A DNA stretch of 64,000 nt from Lunularia cruciata (lineage: Eukaryota; Streptophyta; Marchantiopsida; Lunulariales; Lunulariaceae), in NCBI GenBank assembly GCA_948567375.1, contig OX419759.1:10322744-10386743 (forward strand), in the 5' to 3' direction. This document shows, one piece after another, positions 32,100 through 44,019 of the stretch. The notes below the pieces were generated by a model. It had not been told where the DNA came from. It worked only from the letters and a program-made list of their open reading frames with translations, and made no database searches. Both the position numbers and the translations under genes were made by a program. How positions within the stretch are numbered: the stretch's first letter is position 1; every line of letters begins with the position of its first letter.

Positions 32100-34900
32100 T
32101 ATATAATTGAGATCAAAAAGAAGAAGAATCTAAATTTCACTAGCTTTTGGGCAATGGTTTGCTTGGACTGAGGAGCACTAGCAAAAAGTTTTTTTGACAC
32201 TTGGAGAAGTGTACCTCAACCAAGAGTGGCCCCAAACAATAGAAGAAATGGTGAGGAGATTCAAGGCCTCATTTAAATCAAAGAATTGATGGAATAGTTG
32301 GAAGGAGAATGGGTGCAACGGTCCTATCTAACACACCATGATGACTTTTCTCATGAAGATCTTAAATTTGACACAAACTACTTGCATCATCAATGGATAG
32401 GCCACCTTCTTCAAAATTTTGCATGAAGAGAAACTTGTGACTGGGCAAAGATATTTTATTTCATTATCAAACTTGCACATTGACTGAGCAGTTGCAAATG
32501 AGTGGCAAAAATACTCTTCTCTACTTCTTTGTACTATATTTTTACATTGGGATATGGTTGTTGCAGAAGGGAGAGAAGAAGCTCTTCCCAACACATTACT
32601 ATCCATCAAACTATCATCAAGCTGAATCTGAGTATGCTCTGGAAACAAAGAAGCAAAAGGGAGCATTAATCAAATACCACCACATAGAAAATGTGGCAAG
32701 ATTTCCAAGATTTTTGGGGCAAGTACCAATAAGAGGAAGATAACCATGGTGCAAGTTTAGACAAAGAAGAGACACAAGCCTAATCCCTAAGTAGTGGACT
32801 CTTTGAATGAGAGTGATTCCCATTCTGATTCAAAATCAATATCAAGAAGTGAAGAGGGAGATGACCATGACTTAGAGAGTACTCCCAATGCAATGATAGT
32901 ACCAATTTCAATAGATAGAGAGAAAGAAAACTTACCAACCATTGAATAACTGCCTCCAAAGGAAGTGACCTCATTCTCCATAATTGAATTGCACTCTAAT
33001 CAAGAAGGAGGTGATGCAAGCGCATGTAAGGAGGTGCAATCCAACCCCACAGCAGTAGTGGATCCAAAGAAACCAAAAAAACACTCTTTGGAAGAAGGAA
33101 GGACTTTGGTAGATGAAGAGGAAGACATCCTAATATTGCAATTGCAAAAGACTGCTCCTCCGATGCAAAATTTGGAAGTGGAGATAGTGTAGATTTTGAT
33201 TGTTGAGCCACTTGAAGAACAACAAGTAGGGGTTCCTCCCCAATAACAAGTGACCAAGGATACCCAAGCAATACCATCTCAATGGGGTGGAGGGAAATTG
33301 CTTGAGAAGGAAGACTCTTGAGTGCATAAAAGAGTAAACATCCAATAAGAAGAATGTCCTTGGGTTTTGATAACTTATCTGCAGAACCAGCTGCTTTTAC
33401 CAAGACCATAGTAGCAACCAAAGCCGTGGTAGTCAAACAAGCCAATGGAGAAAAGGGAGTAGCATAAAACTCCCAATCCTAGTAGTGGAGAGTACCCCGG
33501 TGCTTCCAGCGACAACGTAGGATCACCCATGCAAAAGGGAAGAAGCCCAAGTTCCACAAGGAGAGTAAACTGAATCAAGATCCAATTTGGGAGGACATTT
33601 GAGATCCATGCTGAATTTTCCAACATTGTTGTTGTAGGTAGTTCAAGTGTTGGGGCAAATGAAGGCTATGGAAGAGTTTCTTCTTGATTACCAAGAGATA
33701 GACCTACGGTGACAAACTACAAGAGGTTGATAGAATATCTACACCATCACATTCAATTTTTGCTTGAGAGAAATTGGGAGGAGAAGGACTTGACCAAATC
33801 AAAGGCTAATATCATACAGATGAACTCTCAACTCAATGCAGCTCAAAAACTTTGCAAGTATCAAGAGCAATGTCTGAACTAGGGACATAACCAAGAGTAG
33901 CTTGTGTTAGCCAAGGGGAAGAGTAGTCAACATGACCAGGTTCATGAAAATCAAGATAAAAGAGGAGGATGGCCCATGGTCCAAGAGTTGGAGACAATGC
34001 TGTAGCTAAGGAAGCAGAGCTAAAAAGTAAGGAGTATGACTCCTTCTCAAAGAACAACAAAATTTGGAAGAGAGATAATGATGCACAATTGGGAAAATAC
34101 AAAATAGAGTTGTGTAATACCAAAGCCAATGTCATGATGTTGAAGCTAAGTGTGTCCCAATGGTAGAAGAAATTTTTGGATTACAAGGCAATGTAAGAAC
34201 TAAATGCCAAGGAGAAAAAAAATTCCACAATGAAATTAGAGTTGGTTAGGTCATTGCAGCATACAAACTTATTGGACTGACAAACCAATTGGACTCAAAC
34301 TTATTAACTATTTGAGGGAGGTCCAAGCATTGTACTAAAGAGATGAAGGAGAAGCATGATGAACAATTGAGTGCTTAGGATAAGGAGATTGCATCCCTTA
34401 AACAAGAGTTATAGATTCTCCACATCTAGGGTGCTAAGGACCAACATGCCCACAACACCAATAGTGAGAATGCCCAAAATCACATTGACAATTGACCACA
34501 ATTGTCAATGATCATGAAGAAAAGAAGCAAATCCTTTGTGTGCAAGTTAGGCAAGAGGTAGAAATAGAACTGCAATCCATTTGGGATACTTTGGATGAAG
34601 AGTGTTCATACCACCATCATGACGGATGTTGTGAATTGAAAAAAAGCACAAGTGGAAAATTTGGTTGTGGCTCAGGCTCATTACATGAAGTTGAGGGAGC
34701 TAAAGTCACAAATTTATACTTTGGAGACAAAAGTATATTTGATTGAGCAGTTAGCCGAGTTGGGTGACCAATTGGATAAGCATATTGATGCTAAATTCAA
34801 GGAGGTTTTGGCTAATATCCACAAGGAATATGAGAGGTATAACAAATGCATCAATAAGCTGATTTCAAGGTGTAAAGGTGAAGCCGGATCTGCAGAGTAG
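32100..34900 (+). pseudogene. Decayed coiled-coil ORF between the long direct repeats
   Basis: The plus strand carries a discontinuous charged coding frame. 32795-32945 encodes DSLNESDSHSDSKSISRSEE and similar acidic sequence. 32965-33192 encodes PKKPKKHSLEEGRTLVDEEE. 33720-34200 encodes heptad-like sequence (YKRLIEYLHHHIQFLLERN). 34652-34900 encodes LRELKSQIYTLETKVYLIEQ and LDKHIDAKFKEVLANIHKEY. Composition (Lys, Glu, Asp rich, with heptads) indicates real former coding on this strand; the antisense ORFs are hydrophobic shadows. Stops and frameshifts are numerous. I do not recognise the family and see no pol domain. It is probably the cargo or gag-like gene of a non-autonomous retroelement. 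Confidence 0.5.
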
Positions 34901-34950
34901 GAATCAAGAGATCAACTGTAAAATATGTCCATATGTATAGTGCATCATGA

Positions 34951-35793
34951 TCATCATGGTGGGAGACCATCAAAGTCAAGCATCATCATGATGAGCCAAC
35001 ATCATTATGAGAGACCATTGGAGTAATCCATCATCGGGATGGGAAACCATTGGAGTCAAGCATCATGGGGATGGAGTACCACTAGGGTTGGATCATCAGT
35101 GAAGTAGAACGACTCCCAAGTCATGATCAATACAATAGTACCAATGTATAGTAGCCTATTTTTGTAGTGCCATGTTATCAGGGCCATTTTATTAATGCCT
35201 AGCTGAAGTCTTATGATTGGTATAGTGTATAGTAAGGTATCTCATGCAGGTTGCACAAGCATAGCATTTAATGAGAATGATAAGGAAGATACATACTTGA
35301 TAGTAGGAGGTATAAGAGGAGTCACCCCAAAGTAACTCAGGTTTAGTCACAAAATTCCAAATCATATATTTTTTTGTCCAATTTGTGCATGAGTAATCTT
35401 TTTGCTTGTATGTATGCAAATTAGGTTTTGTCTTGAGGAACATGCATTAAGACCTCCAAGATCTCAAGTGTATCAACATCAATGTTGTGCATGTTTAGTG
35501 ATCATTGGATTGAGTACTAGTGAGGAATTCAAAGGAAGAATGCAAGTGTTGGAGTGTGTGAAGGCATTCAAGCTTAATTGGGGTGTTGGATCCTTGGGGT
35601 TCTAAAAACTAGAGGTGATGCATTGAGTAGTCATGAGGGTTGTGAGTGTAGTGAAATAGCACATATAACAAGAAGTCCAATGTGTTACCAAATTATAATA
35701 TAGCAATGTGAATGCTTTATGGGAAAGGTAGAACATTCTCATTAGCACAATGTTATGCATGACATAGATAATTGCAAGGGAGAGACCTTCAGG
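34951..35793 (-). repeat. Long direct repeat, copy 2
   Basis: This is the partner of 31114-31974. Its first 140 bp hold a degenerate tandem repeat with core gggagaccattggagtcaag (units near 34960, 35007, 35040 and 35070); copy 1 has about one and a half units. The PBS-like site of copy 1 is not preserved here. Confidence 0.6.
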
Positions 35794-36741
35794 GCCATTG
35801 ACCATCAAAATAGATTGAACCATCATCTTCAAGGACACATTAGTAGTATATCTTTTTCTGAAGTGATTTGATTATTGTAGTTTGTAGAAGTGCACCGCCG
35901 TGAGTTGCATTACTCTCTCTTGAGAATAGTTCTTGTCCAAGAGATTAAGACATAACAATAGATGATCCATGACAAGATGACAAGATGATAAGGTGCAAAG
36001 ATGTTCAACCTTGCCAAAGATGCTACTATTTGCAGCAAGTAAAATGTAAAGGACACATTGGTGGAAGGACACGCTTGTCCCAGATTTAGTAGATTAGGGC
36101 TGCCTTGTACAAACACAATAGTTCTGGCACTGCACCATTGGTTGTAGGGAAATACGGGACAAAGCCAATAATTCTCTTAGAGTTTTACACTTGTTACTCA
36201 GATGAAATAGGTTACCTTCAGTTCCCTCTCTATAAAGACAAGAGAGTAGTTTAACTCAAATTTTATGAGCTCTTGCATGAATTACCCTACAACATGGGGT
36301 TTCTATATTCAAACAGAATTTGGATCCCCAAATGATTGAATACACCTACTCAATCAACATAATTGATGCAAGATTGAATATTAGAATCCCCACTGCCAAA
36401 TAATGTTACAATGTCATCCGTCCAAATGAAAAGCTTGTATCAGATTTAGTCAAGAACACTTAGGAATGCAAACACATGAATCGCTATGTTTGTTGAGGTG
36501 TGACTAATGTGCACATCTCAAGAGCTTGCAAAGGTTTAATGATAATAGGTATTCTCTGCAATGTGATCTAAAACTTGGTACATAGGAGTAGAATTGGGAT
36601 TGTGAAAAAGAGTAGCAAATGTTAAACAAACATGATCTACACTTGATATCAGCATTGCTCTTTTAATTTCATCTCTTTCCTAACTCTCACTGTAATCATC
36701 CTAACTCACACTTCCTTGCAAAATCTGCAATTTATTACTAC
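35794..36741. other. Unassigned sequence
   Basis: AT-rich, with no gene, domain or repeat that I recognise. It may be remains of a retroelement internal region. Confidence 0.35.
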
Positions 36742-37010
36742 ATTGTCTTCAAAGCAGAGACGGAGTGTCAAAGACAACCCTACTCAAAACACCAAACAAG
36801 CAATTTTTATTCTCATCACATGCACCAAAATGTAGTAAAATATGTGAGCATCATTCTCAAGATAATGATAGATTTCTACTACAATTGTTAATGTTATGTC
36901 TTCTTGCATAGAGATTGTTTACTTCTGTATCTCATTGCATGCAAGTTGGCCTAAGGCTATAGTAAATATTTCTAATGCAAAGGATGCCATCATTGGTGAG
37001 CATGGACTAC
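36742..37010 (+). pseudogene. LEA-like relic (copy 5), strongly diverged
   Basis: Exon 1 remains as attgtcttcaaagcagagac and then cggagtgtcaaagacaaccc, aligning with the start of the LEA genes; the ATG is now ATTG. An exon 2 remnant at 36945-37005 (ttggcctaaggctatagtaa, then aatgcaaaggatgccatcat) aligns with GTTGGTGACAAGGTTGCCGA and AATGCCAAGAAAGCCATCAC of gene 1. The central repeats are missing. Many substitutions point to an old loss. Confidence 0.6.
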
Positions 37011-37317
37011 ACAAACAACAAAAACTCAAACATAATTAAAATCATAGTTCATTAGATCACATAAAGTTTTATAGTTTGATGGCCTTGGGATCTTGCTAAT
37101 TTAATGTGAATATGAAAGTATCCTACTATCTAGAAGCATTTCATGACTTCAGCCCACCATGTACATTTTTTCTAAATGGTTCTATGTCCATTATCCTTAT
37201 GATGTCTTTGATAATGTACATGTCACAAAAGGATCAATGCCTTTTTTCTATCTTGTAGGAATGTGTTTCATACTTGAGAAACAACAAATGAATGAGGGCA
37301 ATCATGTAGATTACACT

Positions 37318-37415
37318 AAGGATGGGAAGACCCCATCAAGCCATACAAGGGTGAGACAAAATAGGTGGAAATGGGGCTAAGCCCCAATAGAGTCAATATG
37401 AGAAATCTGCCCTAC
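37318..37415. repeat. Dispersed GGGGCTAAGCCCC repeat, second locus
   Basis: It contains aaggatgggaagaccccatc and atggggctaagccccaatag, then gaaatctgccctacc. It shares the order and motifs of 20085-20215 and 55440-55565. It abuts the 3' end of the RT-like element at 37427. Confidence 0.65.
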
Positions 37416-37426
37416 CATACCTAAGA

Positions 37427-40400
37427 TATATGAGCTATGCAAGTTGTACAGTCTACAAACAATTGGAGCATCTAAAGAAGCATCACCTGTTGCTCTTGAA
37501 TGGATTTCACCATCCACTACCCCCTATAGAGCAATAGACACACATTGTCTAAAATATGCTACAAAGTATGAGAGTTAGAGTGGTACTCCTTGGCACCTAA
37601 CATGATAAGCTCTTGTGCACTTCCTGAAAAATGTGTTGAACAGCATGTCCACCACTCCATATAACTCCAAGGCTAGAGGAACAAAGAAGTGACTTTGTTG
37701 CAAACCCTATACTTGGAAACCTTGTGAGCTATTGTTGCTTGCTGCACATCTAGGAGGATGGCTAATCATTCCCTCCAAAATTGAATCATGCATAAGGTCC
37801 ATAACCACAACATTTTCTACTACCATATGATCATCTTGGACCAAATATAAGTATGCCATCACACATGTCATCTGCAAAGCATACTAACATTCACTCCAAG
37901 CCAAATATCCACTCTCTCGTGCCATAGCAAACAATATGTATCTAATAGCATCATGGGTAGCTATCCTTTGTCCTCCAAAAGGACATCATGTCATATGGAC
38001 TGTTGTTGCATCTAGTGTAGAATCACACTCACAAGTGAGTAATGAAGATGCAGATATGTGGACCTGTAACACTCATTTATGCATGTGTGTGGTATTGTGA
38101 TATTTAGCTTGGTATTATAAGTACTTGAGAGATATTATTTATATAGAGATAAATGATGGTTCTATATTAGTCATGATTAGCTAAAATTAGTCATAGCTAA
38201 GATAGAAGGGACCTTACTTTAGAGGAAGTAGAAAAGATGAGCACCATGATTTTGGATTTTAGTGTGTTGACTTGGTATTATTCCTAGGTGTTTGGCTTTG
38301 AGGAAAGAGTAGAGAACTCTTGGGCCCGCAAGCCTTTTTGTTTTGGATTCTCCTTTAGTCCAAGGATAGCCCATGTGAAGGAATCCTTGACTTAGTGGTT
38401 GGGTCAAGATAAGACCACATTTAGGGGAATATGCCCATGTGAATGGATATTCTTTTCTACTTTTTGACTTTACTTGACTTTTAGTCTAGTAACTTGAGTT
38501 ACTATGGTAATTAGTAACTTTGGTACGTAACTATTTCACAAGTATATAAACAAGGGATGAGGAGGTACTCACCATCCTTTCATTTGCAACTATTTCTCTC
38601 TCATTGAGTTCTCTAGTGAGCAATGTCTTGAGTCTTGGAGTGTTAGCCTTGGAGGAGTATGATAGAGTTGGGGTTCCTTGCCTTCTTAGTCCATGGTGCG
38701 CTACCATAATAGCCATCAGAGGTTCATTCTGAGTGAGAGACAGGCCGGCTCACAGACCAAACATAAACAAAACCTCATTGCTAAAGAGAAAGTAGCTGGT
38801 GCATGTTGGAATGCCATAATGCACAATTGAGCTAGGATCCTTGTTGGAGCAAGAGCAAAGATGGCCAACCCCTCCACATGAGATTGGTAGAGATTTTTGT
38901 CTATATGCCAATTCCTCTATCACACACTCAGATGTCTCAAGTCCAATAATATCACCAAAGACTCCCATAATCCTCCTATTAGAGGCTCTCAAACATGATA
39001 AGAAGGTCAAGGAGGGGGGAATTGTGGAAAGGAATTAAGTTGGTTGATGAAAAATAATAGAGTAGAGTATACCAAATGCCACCCACATATCTCCTAGTAA
39101 CTGAAGGTCATCCACATGGAAACCATCTTTTGCAAGGGTAGCGTCTAAGAAGAGTGTGACAAAATCATTGGATCTTATTGGCACTCCAAGAACATGTAGT
39201 CCATCTCTAGATATGATACACTCCTTTGGAAGCTCAAGGTGTGGAGGGATACCCAAAGAGGACCATGCCATACACTTTGACACCTTGACTCTCAAGCCTA
39301 CTAGATGTAGCTCAAATAGTCAAGTGGTCAAAGGCTTGCCTAATCTGATCTACACTGCCCGTGATGTGTGTATCATCTACCAAGGTGGGAAATACACAAC
39401 CTAGCATGTCCAAAGTAGTAGATAAGAGAGCTCTAAAGTGAGCCATGGCAAATAAGGATCTCCTTGAAGTGTACCAAAAATTGACTCCAAGACGGTGACT
39501 CCCTCTTATGAACAACCGTACTAGTAGTAAAGGGAAGCAAGAGAGCAATAAAATATTGCAGAAAAGGAATAAGACCCGCCAAGGATACGCTAGCCTCCCT
39601 AAGCTCTTTAAAGATGGATGCTTGTGAGACATTATTAAAAACATTATTGACGTCCACCTATAGGATGATCCACTTTGGATGGATATCTACAAGTGTCCTA
39701 ATGCTTAGAGATATGGCTTCACATCTTCCAAGTGTAGCTACTCCAAACTGATGTGGACTAAGGTGCTATTGAAAGTGAGAAAAATGGTGCAATTGACCAC
39801 ATGCAAAAAAGATCTCTCAAATAGCATTGGTCTAATGCCTCTTGTGTCCTTCTCCATCACAAGAAGTAGACTAGCACCAAACACCCAACTAACATACATA
39901 GGAATGTCTCCCCTTGCTACTGCTACAACCACCTCAAACAACTTGGTAAAACCACTAGAAGGATCATCTGCCCAAAAGCAATCTCTAAGATACTCATATA
40001 CCATCCTTGACAAGCCTCCTGAGGAAAGGAAAGGGGTGGTGCACAATGATTATGCAAAAAGTGACCTATCAAGACATAAAGGCTGCTCAAGCTCATTATC
40101 TAAGACCTCTAGTGGTAATCCCTCTCCTACCATAGGTTGTAGTGAGCGAAGGGAAAAGATAGTCTCATCAGTACGACTAGCCATAGACAAAGGGTGTAGT
40201 GCTCATGCTTCTCTACTAAACTCTCTTGCTTGACCCAATGTCCTACACTGTCTTAATTGAGTGTACTCGGTGGTATCTTGTGGCAAAACCTGTCTCCTAT
40301 AATGTGCAACCCTTACATACTCCTCCTCTAGGACCGCCCAATCCCCTGTTTGTAATAGACAAAATCTAGTAGCCACCTCTCTATGCCTTGCACGTACCCG

Positions 40401-40930
40401 TCTAGCATAATGAAGACACAATTGAGGGAGTAAGAGAATAGGAACCATGGTAACTCGTCCAAGGAATCACGTGCCAAATGATCAAGTGGTAGGCAAAAAG
40501 CCTATCTAGCCTCATCATGGAGTGTATGGGGTAACCTGCGGAATAGATATGAATATGGAAAACTAATCTCAAAGAATCCCAAAATGCAACCCGCTTGAGA
40601 AGCTAACCACTCTCACAAATTGATTGGTATCCATGGAACGGTCAACAATAGAGGGATAGAGGAAGCGTGCATAATCCCGAGTATCATTGTTGTCAATGTG
40701 ATTGCTTGCCTCACATGAGCATCCCAAGTGGTCCAATCAAAGTCCTTGTGCACCCTTTGTACATGGGTCTTTACCCCTTGCAAGGTAAAGCATTGATGAC
40801 ACACCAAGCATGGTGTATCCCGAGCCGCTCTAAGCAGCCCCACATGGGAAGATGTAGCCATGGCTAGTACAAGAACAACTATAGTAGCACATGATACTCC
40901 TCTCCATATCTCATATACCTGCAAAACCAC
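37427..40930 (-). pseudogene. Non-LTR-like reverse-transcriptase element, split by a solo LTR
   Basis: The minus strand is read from 40930 downward. A C2H2-like finger CLVCHQCFTLQGVKTHVQRV lies near 40835-40770. A variable N-terminal block continues to about 40115. The RT entry motif FGASLLLVMEKDTRGIRPML is near 39870-39815, motif A VDVNNVFNNVS near 39655, AHFRALLSTT near 39440, and motif C TLVDDTHITGS near 39375 (two adjacent Asp kept). Then come VLGVPIRSNDF near 39180 and LPISCGGVGHL near 38900. The GIRP and VDDTHI motifs match an RT family known from several eukaryotes including mosses and oomycetes; that match is from memory. Frames break repeatedly. The 3' part resumes at 38064-37427 beyond the solo LTR and is repeated at 55820-56470. 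Confidence 0.7.
38065..38754 (+). repeat. Solo LTR inside the RT-like element
   Basis: It starts tgtaacactcatttatg and ends ccggctcaca (690 bp), with TATA-like gtatataaacaagg near 38540. It is flanked by gacc on both sides (38061-38064 and 38755-38758), a 4-bp target duplication. The homologous fragment at about 56405-56450 runs straight through this point, giving an empty site. A second LTR of the same family is at 59884-60578. No internal region is attached, so it arose by LTR-LTR recombination. Confidence 0.85.
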
Positions 40931-43020
40931 AACCCTTCACATCCAAACTCACATGGAAAATACAATACCTCCAACCCTAAAAGCTATAAACTCTCATAAC
41001 ATTCAATTTCTATCTCAGACATTTTCAAACTAAATTCCCATGGAACTCAATCATGAAAACCAAGAAAATAGAAATAAAATTCCCAGGGCATCACTCACTC
41101 TTAATTTGTAATGATCACACTCAACCCTAAAAAACATAAAAACCTTTAACTTTCTATTCAATTCTCCATAGTCTTCAATCTAGGTACTAATGGAAACAAC
41201 AAATTGTATGATGGCCCCCGTGTTGGATGATGGTCCCTACGCTGGTACTTCCGCAATAAGTCAATGGCCATACAAAGCTTCATACTTCCAGTGAATGAAT
41301 TCGAAGCTCAAATTTTAGGAGGTGATGCTTATAGAAACCAAAAGAGCACATATGACTAATGGTGCATATAGCTTCATGTATCTAGCGAATTAATCTTATT
41401 AAGAAATTAAGAAAAGCTTATAGACACAAGAAATAAAAAGGTGCGGATACTAAAAGAAAACGTCCATGATATATTGACCGTGCATGACTAGATCTCACTG
41501 CCTAGATTTTGGAGGAATTTGCTCTTCCATGGAGCCCTAGTCCTCACGTAGGGATAGAAACCATTACACTTCGTACTAATCAATGTTTTGTTTGTCCTAA
41601 TCGCTCGCTTATTGTATTGCATAACATAACTTTGATTTGTATATAGAGCAAATATCGTAATATCATACTGTCCAGATTAGCCCATGTAATGAGGAATATG
41701 AGGCACGGGTCTAGGAAGATCAGCACCGCAGCTGCCATTTAAGTTAAGTGACATTTACCTAGCCAAGCATCGTGTAGACCTGCCTTTGTAATGAAAGGTT
41801 AACTCGAATGAATTGCCGTTGGGAAGGTGAAACGGGAGTCAAGGTAATCACTTGTTAGCATATCGAGCATATTTTAGTACATTATTTTCATTTGAAGAGA
41901 ATGGATCGGGACTTGTTAGCATATCAAGATTAAATGTACTATCTTCAAATTAAAAGAGAACCCATTCAGTTTGAGAAAACAAAATTATGACACAAAGCCT
42001 CAACACTTAGTTCTTTGTGAAAATTCTCGTTCCTTTCCATAGTTTGGGCTATGTTCACCGTGAGGGCTTCTTGTGCATATCAATTTAGATCGATCAAGCT
42101 AAGGGTTGAACAAGTTATCAATGATAGTTAATCCACACTGGGAAAGGGTTTAGGGTGCACCCTTAATATACTTGAAGATCTTCTAGTAACATCCGCCATG
42201 TAGAGAACTGCCCAAATAGAACTTTAAAAGCCCATTCTTCCCAAGAGGCACGGACAAACATGAGGTATACAGTACAGAATATTATAAACGGATGATCTAT
42301 ATAGTTCCCCCAAATCAACATGTCATGATCAAATGAAACTATCCTCAAAGTGTTATCATACATTAATCATGACATTGTCAATCCGAGTTAATGCGTGAGA
42401 AGCTGCACTATCGTCAAATTTCTGATGTAAATGTTTGAATGATCCATGCAGATGAAGAGGTTGATTGACAATTGATACTTGGAACTTTATTCAAAGAGAG
42501 TTATTGTGCACCAAAGACTAAGCTTGCACCATATTAGTAGAGCAATTGGACCCCCATGTAATCATGGAGGGGTATTTGCTTGAAAACTTTGAAGAAGATA
42601 TTGCCTCATGAACTGGGGCAGCTCCGGATAACGCCGGAACTGAACTGTCAATCTTAGCTATGCTCCGTCAATCCTCTTTCTGGACTGCACTGAAAAGGAC
42701 TTACGAATCTCTCCCCCTACTATTTCAATCTTCACTCAAGTTCACCTCCACTTGACAGTACCGAGTGTAGCCCGGCCTGCCTGTCTGAGGACTGTCCCAA
42801 CAGTCGGAAGAAGTTTGCAATCGATTTCCTCTCTCCGCCAAGGTGTCTACAATTCAGGAGATGGCAAGTGTCGAAGCGCAGTTACATACATATTTATGGA
42901 CACAAATGATAGTTACATACCGCAATTGAATCTGCATCTCTGCATTGACTTTTAAAAGTCTCTCGCAATCTATCACAGCTAGTTTGACCTTCTTTGTTTT
43001 CAACTCGAACCCCAGCAATC
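40931..43020. other. Unassigned sequence upstream of LEA fragment
   Basis: I recognise no gene in 40931-42600. From about 42600 the composition becomes genic. 42780-43020 looks like a decayed LEA promoter and 5' UTR, with a TATA-like catatttatgg near 42890 and aaccccagcaatc just before the fragment ATG, as in gene 1. Confidence 0.4.
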
Positions 43021-43101
43021 ATGTCTTCCGACCAGATGCAGAGCGCCAAGGCCAGCGAGTTCATGATTGTCTGGAGTCAACGTCCAATTTATAGGAAATG
43101 A
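43021..43101 (+). pseudogene. LEA-like 5' fragment (copy 6)
   Basis: The ATG at 43021 starts MSSDQMQSAKASE, matching the N-terminus of the LEA proteins for about 12 codons. Unrelated codons then run to a stop at 43099-43101. The preceding agcaatc is identical to the context of gene 1. The rest of the gene is lost. Confidence 0.7.
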
Positions 43102-43309
43102 CATGGCTGGGCAGTGATCCCAGCTACCATAATTTTAGCTAAGGTGTTGCGAAAGTGAAAACTGAGAACGGAGATACCATAGTTCACCAAAGAATGGTCT
43201 TTCCGTTGTGGACTTTCCTTGTGTTGCATATTGTCTTTGTGAGGATTGACCTCCACCTGCAGCACCTCCACGATGCACCCCCTACACGAAGTGAAGTTCC
43301 ACGACCTCT

Positions 43310-43860
43310 GCGTCCTGCACGACTTCTCCCCGTAAATAGAATCTGATCTTAAGCAACAAGACGATGGCCACCACCTAGCAGCCGCATCTCTTCAGAGATT
43401 AACATTGGGACTAGTTCGTCAAATACATCTAAAACTTCTACGTCCTCTGCCTCTTGCACGTCCTCTCCCCGGCAAACAGAACCTGATCTTGAGCAACAAG
43501 ACCATTGTCACCACCTTCCAGCCGCATCAAGACCATTGTCACCACCTTGCAGCCCGCATCTCTTCAGAGACATTGGGACTAGCTCGTCAAATAGATCTGA
43601 GTAAGCACCTGTCGCATAAGCTTCAAACCTTATGACAAGATCAAACAATTCTTGGCCTTTCATATAGAAAGGCAGACATTTTATATTTCCTTGCTGAATA
43701 ATTGATCTTTGTCAAGGTTTCGCCCGTAATGCTACCATATGTATCGAGTTTAGAAAACATTGCACCATCGATGAAATCAGGTTGCTAATTAGTGATTACC
43801 ATATGTACCGAGTTTAGTACACTCAGCACAAATCGATAAAATCAGGTTGCTAATCAGATC
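43310..43860. repeat. Local duplications downstream of LEA fragment
   Basis: Blocks with gcacgacttctccccg, agaatctgatcttaagcaac and caccacctagcagccgcatc (43315-43440) recur with changes at about 43455-43605. A 20-bp piece (gaccattgtcaccacctt) is itself doubled near 43500 and 43531. A separate pair of about 63 bp starting accatatgta and containing aaatcaggttgctaat lies at about 43734-43796 and 43798-43860. The origin is unknown. Confidence 0.7.
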
Positions 43861-43936
43861 ACTTAGCAACCGAGACCATCTCACAAATTTGAACTGAAAA
43901 GCTCTTATCGTCTCTCTTCTTCTGCTCTGATGCCAT

Positions 43937-44019
43937 GTTACGGAAGTGAAAACTGAGAGTGGAGAAACCATTCTTTGGTGAACTATGGTATCTCCACTCT
44001 CAGTTTTCACTTCCGTAAC
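43937..44019. repeat. 29-bp perfect inverted repeat, TGTTACG...CGTAACA type
   Basis: The left arm at 43937-43965 (gttacggaagtgaaaactga, then gagtggaga) is the exact reverse complement of 43991-44019, with a 25-bp loop. Including neighbouring bases the unit begins TGTTACG-like and ends CGTAACA. A related single arm plus loop is at 43145-43200. Just left of it, gctctgatgcca (43925-43936) resembles a reversed initiator tRNA-Met PBS, so it could be the edge of a small LTR element. Confidence 0.8.

Noticed and set aside
32996-33445. 149-codon minus-strand hydrophobic ORF
   Set aside because: Its Leu-rich composition is the antisense image of the charged coiled-coil frame on the plus strand; no domain was recognised.
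34951-35095. Degenerate repeats considered as a CRISPR-like array
   Set aside because: Units vary in length and sequence with no uniform spacers, and this is a plant nuclear context inside a retroelement-like repeat.
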